From positions 4,477,546 to 4,541,545 of the forward strand of contig JANVCC010000270.1 in assembly GCA_025345505.1 (NCBI GenBank): 64,000 nucleotides of DNA. The letters are read 5' to 3'. The DNA comes from Todiramphus chloris collaris (lineage: Eukaryota > Chordata > Aves > Coraciiformes > Alcedinidae). Below the pieces are notes generated by a model. The model did not search any database. It saw only the letters and a program-made list of their open reading frames with translations, and had not been told where the DNA came from. Made by a program: the position numbers and the translations under genes. How positions within the stretch are numbered: the first letter of the stretch is position 1; every line of letters begins with the position of its first letter. Of this stretch, positions 1-12,100 are shown one piece after another.

Positions 1-47
1 TATCTTTCTATTTTCTATTATCTTTCTATTTTCTATTATCTTTCTAT
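1..47. repeat. 18-bp tandem repeat at window start
   Basis: Two and a half copies of TATCTTTCTATTTTCTAT; the array may continue left of the window. Confidence 0.8.
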
Positions 48-2320
48 CATCACGATGTTTGGTGACATTGAAATACTAATGAATTGGGTCTCACCGCGTA
101 GAGAATACCTACAGATAAGATAGATAATTTTATATCTACACTGTGTATTTAAATCCTAAATGTAAAATGTATGTTATCATACTTTGCTAAATCTGGTAAT
201 TGGTACTAATAGCCTTGTAAAGACCATCTGGTGCTATGGGAAATGTGTTTCTTGATCATTCTGACTTTGAAAGCTTTAAACTTTTTGTTGGCGTGTTTTT
301 GTCAGAGTTTATTATGCTGATGCCATGGGGTTTTCTTTAGCTATTGTTGTACTCATGAAGTAAAAATCAGTTTAGACTATATGATTCCCTTTTAGAAAAG
401 AAAATAATCTGAGCAGCATTTTGATGAATGTAATTCTCATGCTGTCTGTGAAATTTAGCTGCGGACACACCACCTGAGTGCCGCAGTCTTTGAATAAATA
501 CTATTAACTGTACTTAGAGTCCTGTCTTAGATTAAGAAATAACTCCTTTAAAACTGCTTGTAAAGGTGTAAGTGAAAGTAGCCTCCTTAATCTTACAGTT
601 TGGGATTTTGATGCTGATAGGTTTCTTTCTTATCATGGAACACTGGCCATATGTTCAGTGATTTACAGTCCCTATCGCCGAGCGCTGCTGAGGGTTAACT
701 AGAGCCTAATGCAAGGGAGGAAGAAAGGTGCCTTGTTCTTCATGCTCTCTTTTGTAATGTTGTCACTGTGCCAACTAAAGGTGTGGACAGAACTAGAGAT
801 AAACCCGCTCAGCGTCACCAGGATTTAACCTAGTGGGGTAGACACCGGTTATTGACCTGAGCCTACGCTGGTATTTTGCACTCAGGTGGAAGGGATAAAG
901 ATGGGGACAGATGTGCAAGCAGGGCCAGAATGTAAACCAGCACCTACATTTCCCGGGGATGTTTGTTCAAAAGCTAACTAGCCTGAGGAAAAGAAGGCTC
1001 ACTTCAAGCAGTAAGGAGGAAATACGCTGGCATCTGGTATCCTAATCCCTTCTTCCTGATTTTTAGAAATACATTTGGACTAGTCCACTTGCCTTAAACA
1101 AAACTGTTTTTCAAATGTTGCGTAATTAATGACATTCCTGTAACATATTGTTCATATTAAGTCAGAAGTTTTATTGGTTTTTTTCTTTTTCTTCTAAATG
1201 AAATATCAAACTCTGCTGTCCTACATCCAAATTGAAGCCACTCCCTAAGTAGCGGAGCGAGAGTAAGTCTAATCCAGTCGTAGTCTGCCGCTGCGAGAGA
1301 CAGTCGGGTCATGTTTCCTTTCCTGGTCCTGCTTTTTCATCGGCACCCGTGCAGCCAGGCGGTGAGCTGGACCAGCTTCCTGGTGCCCTGGAGAGGTGGT
1401 CCTCACTGTCACAGGCTATGGAGGAATTTTTGGCTGTGTCTGTTTGATAGAGCCCTGATAGAGTTTGCCACTCGGCTGCGTATACGTGCTAGCGGCAGCG
1501 CCAGGCAAGAGGAAGGGACAGTCCTTTCAATGGCAGTACGGACACTGGATGGTTAAAAGAAGGGAGAAGTTTTGCTGCTTCTTCCTCTCATCCTGGCTGC
1601 CTGATCTTACTCTCTCTCTCGGGCCAGTCCTGGTGCACAGAGCCAGTTGAACTCATTAGTCCAGCAGAGAAACATGTACTTTTTGCCAGATTAATGAATT
1701 CCCCTAGTACAGAGAGTAACCTGCTGTGCGCCAGAGCTGGCATGAGCTGGCCGTGGGGGATGGAGAGAGCACGAAAATTCCCTTTTGATGGCTGCAAGCG
1801 ATTAAGATTGATCTGCTCTATCTCAGTGAACCTCTTTTTGAGGACTTACCAATTGGTATGTTTTAATAACTTGAACTTTGGAATGAGAAGCAAAGGAATC
1901 TCTCGAGAAGCCTGGAGGTAAAACCTTGACGCTCAGCAGAGGTGTGCGTACAGCGAAGTGGAAATTAGCTCTTTTATCTGGTTGTGTGTTTTGCATCTCT
2001 GACAAATTCATGCTCGTGTATGACCTTTAGATAATTTCTATATGATTTTTTTTAGTATGTTCTGTCATATTTACATAAGCCTGTCAGACTGAAATAAACT
2101 CAGTTAAAAAATAGGTAGTTTTCCAGGAATGCATCATTGCCGAATATTCCTGCCAGCATTTCTCCCCCCACCATGTGAAAGACCCTTATGAGCTGGAAAA
2201 AACCATTCTATTCCATAGATATTTTTGGCCAAGAAATACCCTGCTTTTAAGTTTGAAAGTTGAACTGTGCCCATAACCTATTTATTTTTCTTCCTTTGAA
2301 GAAATGACATTTTAAAGCAG

Positions 2321-2347
2321 TAAATTAAGTAAATTAAGTAAATTAAG
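2321..2347. repeat. 9-bp tandem repeat (TAAATTAAG)x3
   Basis: Three perfect copies inside NUP153 intron 1; no function apparent. Confidence 0.85.
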
Positions 2348-5300
2348 ACACTGCTTTGTTCACTGGTCAGTGTTTCTGTCTGTGTGTCTCTTGTTTAGAG
2401 TTGCATCTCGGGGCACTGTGCCTTGAGGAGCTGTCACTGTAGTTACTGTTGCTGTGGTGTTTGTATACATGGATCTGTCTGGCAGAGCTGCAGATGCTTT
2501 GGATGATGCTCGGTGTTTGAAGAGCCGTTGAAGATATCTCTCCGTAAGCTACTGGATCCTTTCAGTGGATTTTTTGTTTTGTTGAGAATAGAGTATGAGT
2601 GCATTTAAGATGAGCAGACAAGTGTTGGTACTGACAGCAGCTGTCAGACTGCTGAAATCAGTCAGTTAAGGACTAAAACACATTCGCTGACTAAAACGCC
2701 GCTCTGCGCAGTTGGGATTGCCCCGTGACATCTCCTGGCCTTTAGTGCTCCTCAGTTTGGTGTCTCTGGAGACCTGAGGATTTATGAGCATTAAGGCTGC
2801 GTGCCAGCACCACTTCCTCTGCTCCCAACCTGGGAACTAGAGGAGCTTTTGTGCGTTCCGTGTGGCTGTAGTGAATTAAGGTGTTCAGGAGGGGACTGGT
2901 CCGTGACTGTGGCGTAAGGAGGTTGGGGTCTGAGCAGTTTGCTGAAGGAACAAGCCTGTTAGCGTTGTCTCGTGCTGTGTTTTAGGTGTTTCACCTCTGG
3001 AGATCTGTTTGCACCGATGAGATGTGTGGTATTCTTGTCAGCCTTCTAGAAGGATTAAAGTGTGGATGGGAGATGGTAGTGCCCAGGAATCTGGGATGGC
3101 CAAAGCACAGAGCTGGTGGCACAGGAGCCGTAGGAAGAGAGGGCTCTGGTGCTGCCAGGGGAGGCTGGTGCGGGGAGAGGGAAAGGGTGTTCAAACACGT
3201 GCTGAAGGCAAAGGGCAAGAAAACTTAGGTTAGAGTAAGATTAAAATGCCAGCTTTGCAGACAGTGTAAAGCCTGACACTTAGCTGAGGTGTCCTGCCAG
3301 GAATACAGAGTGTGTATATTTAGAAGTGTAGGTCGGTGGTACCTGCGCTGCCTGACTCGGGCAGGGATCCAACCGTGGTTCTGTAGTGGTTGGTTTTCAG
3401 CTGTGGTGGGCAGGGAGCATTGATTCCTGGAATTTTTTGTTGGTTTGGCTGCTTTTGGTTTTTTATTTAGTGACTGGCCATACCTGGGGGGTGTGACTTA
3501 CTTTTAAGGGGGAGCTGGGCTTTTTAGTAAGATGTGTGTTCGATGATGGCTCATTCATGATGCCTGCATGGTTCTTTCACAGTGCCTTTAATCACTGTTT
3601 CCATTTTGCAGGCAGAAAACCAAGGTCCGTTTCCACGTGTTTTGCTTTGCCTTGCTTTGTCACTAAACCAGCAGTATTCTGGCGCGTAAAACGACACTCC
3701 TTGTCTTTCACTGTGCCTAAGCCAGATGGAGCAGGCTGGTAGTAGCACAGTACAGCTGTGCTGAGCGAGTTCCAGCTCCTGGGTAGGTTTGGGAAGTTAC
3801 CCAGTGATAACCAGCCTAGTCTTAAATGTGGAGAGTGCTCGCAAGGCTGCCGTGTACAAGAAGGGGTCAAACCAGTCTGGTTTTAGATACGGATGGTAAA
3901 ATGGCATCTCGGTTAATTATTAGTCTAGCCAGGTTCTCCAGTTACTCATTTGGGTTACTAATGATTGGGTGTTTACTCTTCTGGATGCCTACAGCTTCTT
4001 CCTTCTTGAGTCTCGGGTAGCTTTCAGTCTGGGAGGATTTCACCCCGACAGATCACTAATACCTATTGCCTGATGGAGAGACTCTCTAGCAATACTGACC
4101 GCAGTAGTGCTTAGCTTCTTGGAAAGAGCATTGCCTTAGATGCCATTTGTGTTCTGAGCATTTGCTCCTTTGGGCAAATTTTAACTCCTGTGAGCTCCCT
4201 GTGCGGTTTCATTCATAGCTACAAAATAATTGCCCCAAAAGAGGGCAGTTATCACAGAGAAGGGTGGAATTGAGGGGCTGGGGATAGAGTGGGGACTGCC
4301 CCTGTGCTGGTACCGTGCACTGAACTGGTTGTGAACTCCAGTGTTACACACAGTTAGTAGTTTTGGTTGGAAATCTGAGGCTTAGCATGGGTGTAGAATA
4401 GCAGCAACACCCTAAGCACGGCACCGTTGCGTGCATCGTAGTCTGGCAATCGCAATAGCTGTGTTTACTACCCTCTTCTGCCCGGCGTCAACTGTGCCCG
4501 TACACTTACTCTGTCTTTGTGCAAGTACAAGGTTAAGTTACAGATCGTTATGAAAAATGTCAAACTGTAAATGAAGACGACTTCCTTTCTGTGAAAAGGC
4601 TTTTTGTTTTCTCCTGTCCCTATCTTCTCTTTCCCCACCCCTCTCTTGGCTCCGGATTCAAGGGTGTCTAATTTGTTTGTAACTCCTGTGAGCTGGTGTT
4701 TGCATTATTGTGTGTGAAAGACTTGCATAAGTGAAACGGGCTTTTTTTTGTTTGCACGGTAAACTTGGGAAGAAAGTTGAATACAGCAGAGTTCTTGTTG
4801 CAGAATGTTTACTGGGCTGCAGCTAGTACATGGTCAAATAACAGCCTGAATTCTCTACACCCGAATAAAGCTGCGACGAGGAAGTTGTGTCGCCCAAACA
4901 CGGCAAAGACATCAGAGCACCTTGGTAGAGCCCGTGGTGCATGCTTTAACCACTGCCAGCAGAGTTCAACGCCACTCTGTTTAACTTGTGTTACTCCTCA
5001 GTTCCCAGAGTGCAGAAATCGGGGAGTTCTCGCTTGCCTGCAGCTCACAGAGCGCGGCAGGGAGGGAGGGAGCTCTGTGCTGCGAGCGCTCTGCCGCGCG
5101 GGGCTGGGATTTGGCAGGAAGGCACGTTGAAATGTTGAGGGCACGACGGGGAACAGGGGACTGCCTGGACCGAACCGGTAAATAGATATTTCTTAAGCAC
5201 GGAGTGTAAGCGTTGCAAATAATTAGTCAATATCAAAATGGAAAAGGCTTTTATGTGTTCCGTGCTTGCAGAATATTAAGGTTTGGAGATCCAAAACTGG

Positions 5301-5962
5301 GACATACCGTGCGATGAAATTTGATCAGAATGGATCTATTTAACAGCCCTGTAGTTGAGGCATCTGTTATTCAGCTACAGCTTTCTCCCAGCAGTTCTTT
5401 CAGGATACCCTGATTGTTCAGAGGGTAATAGTGTGTTTTGGAAACACATTATTACTTCTGTTCAGCATGAGAAAAATTAGAAACATTGAAGTCCACTGAT
5501 TTTCACAGTGGTTGTGGTCATTGCTGTCACTGGGGATAACTGCTGGGCTTCTGGGTTTGATGGTTTATTCGAGCCAAGGTGTTAAGAGGTGGAGTCCTTA
5601 AGAAAAGTACGTGCATCAGGAGTTATTTATCAATAGAATTTGCCAGTGACCTTGTGACTTGACAAGCCTCTGGTGAACTTTGGCTGAAATTTCAGAATTT
5701 TGAACATTGCCAAGGTCACTGAGAAGTGCAGAAACCGCTAGGTTAGTAGTAAATCAATGGTAGGTGAATTTTTGTCATGTGTGTCCCAGAATTAAGAGAT
5801 CCTATATCAAGGATCAACCCCCTCTATCTTACCCGTGTCCTGAATATTTGCTATCTAATGTGTGCTTCAAGGTCTGGGCAAGGTTGCATCCCAGCCTGTG
5901 CTGTTGGCTGTGTTTATGTAATTAAGAAGTGTTTTGTTTTGTTTTTTTCCCCTTTCAAGCAG

Positions 5963-6176
5963 GGAATCATTAGCAGAGTGACAGAATCGGTGAAGAACAT
6001 TGTACCAGGATGGTTACAGAAGTATTTCAATAAAAGCGAAGATGAATGTGTAGATACAAACGAATCTACAAACCAGGAAGAGAATCCAGTAAACTATCAC
6101 CATGATTATGCAAATGAAGATACCATAGTGATTGATGGGAGAGTCACGCCTGAATCAGCAAGAATTAATTTAGAAG
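5963..6176 (+). CDS. NUP153: NUP153 exon 2
   Basis: Acceptor CAAGCAG precedes GGA ATC ATT and donor G|GTATGT follows. The exon encodes GIISRVTESVKNIVPGWLQ onward, the conserved amphipathic stretch known to bind membrane and target NUP153 to the pore, then an acidic region with VTPES. Phase is 0 in and 1 out. Confidence 0.97.
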
Positions 6177-9100
6177 GTATGTGAAAAATCATTTAGTCTT
6201 CTGACCATCTGTATTTATTCACAGATTTCTAGTTTTGAGTCTGAATTTCTGAGGGAAGCTGGAAGAGGCATTTTGACAGAATTGAAAAAACTCAGCCCAA
6301 CAGACAAGAAAAAAAATCCACACACAAAACAAAACTTCCCCCCCACCCCAAAAAAAAAACCCCAAAAACCAAAACCCAAATCCTGAAAAACCCCAGCAAC
6401 TGTTTGTGAAAGTGCCTTAGCTTGAAACTATAAACATCATTGCAAAACATACTGGAGTTTGTCTTACAGCTCTTGGAAGCCATCAGTTAACTTCAGGTAG
6501 TGAATTAGCCAGGTGCAAAATATTTATAATATTCATTTGCAAGCGTGCTGGGTAACATTTTCTTTTTAGAAGGTCTGGAATGAAAGTCTTTCTAATTGCC
6601 TAAGGTAATAAAAACATGAATTTGTTCTGTTGTCCTCAAAACAAAAGAGCAGATGCTAGAATGCCAGAGGAAAATTCCTTCTCATGTCCTGATTCTTTTT
6701 TTTTTTCCCTTGGGCTTCTTCAATCACTTTTGTAACGTTCGTTGTTATTTAGAACTGGGGAAGTTGGTTTATGACATTATTCTTTTTGAAATATTTGGTA
6801 ATATAAAACTCTTTTTGAAATATGTGTGTGTGGGGTCTTTGAAAACCCGTTTGGACCCTTGGCAAAGAAGTTTGCAAGCCTTTACTTAGCCATATAAAAG
6901 ATTACTCTCTGTTGTACATCTTTGCCTCTCCCTGGTTCTGTAGTTCTCCGTGAATTTTCATATGCTCTCATTTGAGTTTCTCTTAAATGAGCAGCTTTGT
7001 GGAACTTAAATTTTTAATAAGGAGAGAAGTTTTGTCTTAGCACACGTACATAACCATCTGTGTGGAAAGTCAGTTGCTTCTGTTGTTGGCAGGATGAATG
7101 ATAATGAGGAAATACCTTTGTCACCAATGGCATCTCATTGTAAATAAGGAGCTTTACTGCTTTCTGTGTAGCTGTAGCTTGAGAATAAGTTTGGATAAAG
7201 GAATAGAGAAGGTCTTCATGAATGAGGAACACGTGCTGGCTTTCCTGAAGAGCTGTGTGAAAGGACCTTTCAGTAAGAACAGCTGCACAGTAAACTTTCT
7301 AGCTCCAAGAAATCAGGAGCAGATGGACACCCTAGAACCTTTAGTAACTTGTGTTGTGGTGTGTGGATGTTGTAGGCCAGTCTTTCTCTGTATAGTTAAT
7401 TACTAGATTTTTTAAATATTATTATAATTTTAGAAAGCCTGTTTATTCACCTCTAAGTTGCCAGTGTGCTAGAGCCCATATTCCTGTACTTGGCCAGCCT
7501 TCAGCCTGTTAACACTTTCTTTTTCTCAAACATGACAGTCCTAAAAATTGACTAGTGCTTTGGAGAACTAATTACTAGTACTGTGGTGGTTATGAAGGTT
7601 GAACTAGCTGGTTTAAGGTTCAGGGCGAACATCAAGAGGATAGTGACTCAAAATCATGTTCACACCCAGAATTCCCAGGAGAATCTGTGGACTTAATGGA
7701 TATCAGGCAAGATAACCATTAATAGCTGTTCCATTCGTGTGGCAAGTTGGAGCTCTGAGACCACCTCTTGCAGGACACTGGCAGTGTTTACAGACCCTTT
7801 GGTTCACGAGGAAAAAATGACCACCTTGCAGCTTTCATGTTACGTTTTCACATTAACACCACCTTGGTTCCAAGATGATAAAAGTTGCAGAGTTGTCTGT
7901 AACTCGCCATGTAATCTCAAAGTTTGGAAAGCTTCTTGGAAGCTTCGTCTCCAGCAGAAGGAATCTATACATTGGATTTAGTGAAAGACCCAGTGTTAGA
8001 GCACTTGAGCATGGTGGTGTAAAACCTCAGGGTTAGCTGCTTCTCATTGCGGCGTGAACACTTGGTATGGCAAGCAGCGTTGCTGTTGCGGTGGGACCGT
8101 TCGATGAAACCCTATCTGGGTGAGGAAGATGTTAAATTCAGCTTCTCTATTTTTGTGCTTCGAACTTGGCAATAGCAGGAGTGTTGATAGAAAACAGGTT
8201 TTGGCTTCCGTGAGCTCGCCTAGAGGAAAGTGAATTGTCTTCCTGTTCTTGTTTAGAACCATCCACGAGTAGATCTGCGTTGAACTTCTCAGATGTGTTA
8301 ACAAGGCCCTCCCTCCATCGGAGCCATTTGAACTGTACCATGTTGGATTCTGCAGTACCACATTGTCAGCCCTCTACGTCATCTTCACTTGGCATGGGCA
8401 GTCCTGGGCTGTCTCTTGTAAAAGAAATAAAAGATTCTACCTCTCAGCACGACGATGATAACATCTCAACAACCAGTGGCTTCTCTTCTAGAGCATCTGA
8501 TAAAGGTGACTCCAAGATGTGCTCAAATTGATTATTTATTTTGTGTGTAGCGTGAAGTATTTTGCATTCTTTAATATTTCACATCACCTTAGTAAATAGA
8601 GTAGGTCAGCTTTGGATGTTTGAATTACATTTGATTTTTAGTATTACACAAGCATATAATCCTCTCACCTTTTTAATATAACCATGTTTTGGAATCCATT
8701 TATGAGACCCTGATGTTACAAGGAGTTGGTGCTGATAAACACACTTTCAGCTAGATTATCTGCAGATCTGGGATAGTAGGAACTGAAGATGAGTGGCTCT
8801 GTAGCTTGACAGCTAGGTTGATTGCCTAGAAGGCAGGGTGTCAGAATAACTAACTGACAGCTGGTTAAACAGGTGACAGATAGAAACACAAGATGCTTTC
8901 CTGTGTTTTTACCAGGAGTCAATAAAGGAGCTATTCTGATGGAGCAAGTTTCAGATTGCTTTTTTGGCCCTTATTGGTAGAAAGCATCTGTTGTCAATAC
9001 TGCCGTGTCTTTTGCTGAATTCAGTAAGAAATGTACCCCATTTTAAAGGAGAAAAAGAAAACAGTGTATTGATGTAGGTGGGGTGATCTCACTGAGAAGG

Positions 9101-12100
9101 GTGAACAGCAGGTTTGCAGCTTTTTCTAGTCCCCCTTATAAATGGGGATTGAGGCGTGCTCAGCAAGTTCTCTGGAGAACACACTTCTACAACTCAGAGT
9201 CGATGTTTCCAGCGTTTAGCAATACAACCTGGGTTTAGTAGAGCTTCCTGGTGTGTTTCCATAAAACACACATGAAAATAGGTCATTAACTCTGTTAGTT
9301 CAGCCTTTGGGGAATTTCTTGGGTTTAAAACCTCTGCAGTTCTGACAATGCTGGCCTCCAACCCTTTACCAACATGAGAAAAACTTGGTACCATTATAAC
9401 TGCACCAGTGTTTATGCCATTCCCTTTTGTTTTGCCATGAAAGAAGGTAAAATTGCTCTGCAGTGGAACATACTATTAACTTGTGCATGCTTTTGAAAGA
9501 TTACTGGAAGGTAGTGTATTTGCAGTTCTGTGAACAGATTTCAAGTTTAGAGCTGATACTTGGCTTTCATACCTTATGTGAACTTGATCTGTTTGAAGGT
9601 TAGAGTGCTGGAGAAACGAGTGTTAGAGGACTTTTTTTATTCTCTAAGACATATTTTTCTGTATTAAAGAGCTCTGGAGTTAGTATTGATCCTTAATACT
9701 GAAGTTCTCTGTGTACACGAGGCATTTACATATTGCATGTGTCATTCTGGCAGATATCACCGTTTCAAAAAATACTTCAGCACCCCTGCTCTGGTCCACG
9801 GAGGCTGAAAGATCTCATTCCCTCTCCCAGCATCCTGCAGCTAGCTCGAAAAAACCTGCATTCAATTTATCTGCATTTGGATCTCCCTCTTCTGTAAGTA
9901 CTGAGCAGTATTGATTTCAAGCAATTGGTATTTGTAGCCATTTTACTCATCACTCATCCTTATGCTTTTCTTTAGTCACTTGGAAACATTTCTGTCTTTA
10001 AGACAAGCCAGCTTGGGGATTCTCCCTTTTACCCTGGAAAGACCACTTACGGTGGTGCAGCTGCAGCAGCAAGGGAGACGAAAGCACGAATTGCTCCTTA
10101 TCAGGTAGGAGAATAGTAGTGGGGTTTAGGGGAAAACGTGGTTGAAATACAGAAATTGAAATGCAAAGAGCTGTCAGCGGGGAGCTGAAAATGTGGCAAC
10201 AATTCCTAATTTGCCCTCTTGGCCTACCTGAGTGGAAAAGAACAATTTCTGTTTACATTTTTTTTTAACAGTTTGTGTAGAAATACTTGTTATACTGCAA
10301 AAGAATGAGAGTAGCATCTTAGGTTCTGCCTGCCTGTTCGTAGTGGGGATTTCCTCTGTTGTCTTTCCAAAAAAATTCCATTTTCTGCCACTGTTTGCCT
10401 CTGTGTTATGTGAAAATAACATGGAAATAAAACCAAGGGTGGTGTGAGTTTGAGAACTTGTGTTTATAGTAGCAAAAGCTACACGTGTTTGATACTTGTC
10501 GTAGATGTTGCACAAGTCTTCCTGCACTCCTGCCGTGAATATATTGTATATAACTCTGCACTCCTGACTACAGCAGTATCTAAAAGGCAACTCTGCTGAT
10601 CCTTTGCTCCTCTCTTACCTAGAGGGAGGCTTGCAGTTCTAAGTGCAATCTCAAAATATAAAATGCTGTCTATTTTAATATCATTCAGATGGCTCGTGAA
10701 AAGAGTTGCCCCTAAGAATTCTTCATGTTCTGAAGCAAACCAGCAAATGAAAAATGCTGACAACTCTCAGTATCTAGAGTAGAATCTAAAAGGAAGTCAA
10801 TAAAATCTGGCTCAGTTGGAATGTGTTTAAATCAAAATAACCTTTCTTTAAAAAGAAAAATGAAATCAAAAGTAAAAATTAACTTTATTTAAGGAACTTG
10901 GTCTGAAAGTTTGCAGGACCTATTTTGACAGTCTGTTTCTAGCATGGAACAAGAGGAACCTACAAGGGGATGTGACTTAGGGGAAACCTTGAAAACTTGT
11001 GGTTTTTACTGACTTGGTGTTAAATCAAACTTCAGAACACTCAAAACTTCCTGTCAGCTAGAAGCCCTCTTTAGTCAGCTGCTCTTATTTTTTACAAGTT
11101 GAATGTGGATTATGCTGAAAAGAGGAACTAAAATACTAGGTTTTTAACAGAGAGAGTGGCTTGCTTGTTGCTGTGTGCTGTAGAGTACAGCCAGTCTCAC
11201 TTGTGTTTTTTACTTTCTGTATGGTCTCTTTCTTGTTTTCATGAAGCAGCATGGTAAGCATGATGTGGTTTGAGGGGTTTGACATAGTTTTTAGGTAAGA
11301 ATAAAAAAAGTTACACCGAAAGAAGTTTTTAAAATTATATTCAAAGTTCCGTGGTGCAAACGAAAGTTTACTTTTTCGGTGTGGTGTGTTTAGGGCTGTT
11401 ACAGTTCAAATCAGATCTTTATCTTTTCAAACAGAGTAAAAAGATGTGCAGTCAGCTGTAATCTTGGGGGAAGGGAAGAAACAAGAGAAGTAAAAGTAGA
11501 AATTCCTGATGATTATGTAGCTCAGTTTTAAGGCGATGCGCTCACAGCATCGTGAAACCGAGGTCTCTCTTGTTACTGAAAGTACTTTCTGAAACACAAG
11601 CCTTTGCTTCAGTTCTGTTTTCATGATTACTGATTCTGAGACCCTACAGGGCTGATGTCTTTTATGATCTTTTACATTTAAGTGTGTCTTTTGTTGGTTT
11701 ATCCCATGTGCAAGTGGGGCCCTGCTTAAACTTCTCCAAAGTCAGTATATTTTCTTCTTCATGGCTTGCATGCCCATTTGTCTCTGTCAGCATGAGAGTG
11801 TTGGTTATATCATCAGTGTGGCCACAGGGCATAAAATACATGTGTGTTTAATTAAAAATCAAGCATCATAACATTTGCAATGCTAATTTTTCAGCCACCA
11901 GTAAGAAGACAAATGAAAGCTAAACAAGCAAGTGTGCAGTCCTATGGTGTGACAAGTTCCACAGCACGACGCATCTTGCAGTCATTGGAGAAGATGTCAA
12001 GCCCTTTGGCGGTAAATGGCCCTCCTTTTCTTCTGTCATTGCCTCTGCTTGAAAAACATAGTCAATGTGCCTGTACAGGATGAAGATCTTCCTCACGTAG

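Larger units (their letters stand above)
1..5962 (+). other. NUP153 intron 1 (partial)
   Basis: No exon was recognised on either strand; the ORFs here are short, overlapping and without homology that I know. There is an 18-bp tandem repeat at the very start, a 9-bp repeat at 2,321-2,347 and a modest GC-rich patch near 5,040-5,160. An A/G-poor, T-rich tract leads to the acceptor at 5,962. Confidence 0.6.
6177..11894 (+). other. NUP153 introns 2-5
   Basis: Introns between the listed exons. Apart from an A/C-rich low-complexity tract near 6,295-6,390 no repeat, RNA gene or other exon was recognised. Confidence 0.55.

Noticed and set aside
7098-7406. Plus-strand 102-codon ORF in NUP153 intron 2
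   Set aside because: No homology, no splice-site context and AT-rich codons; consistent with a chance frame.
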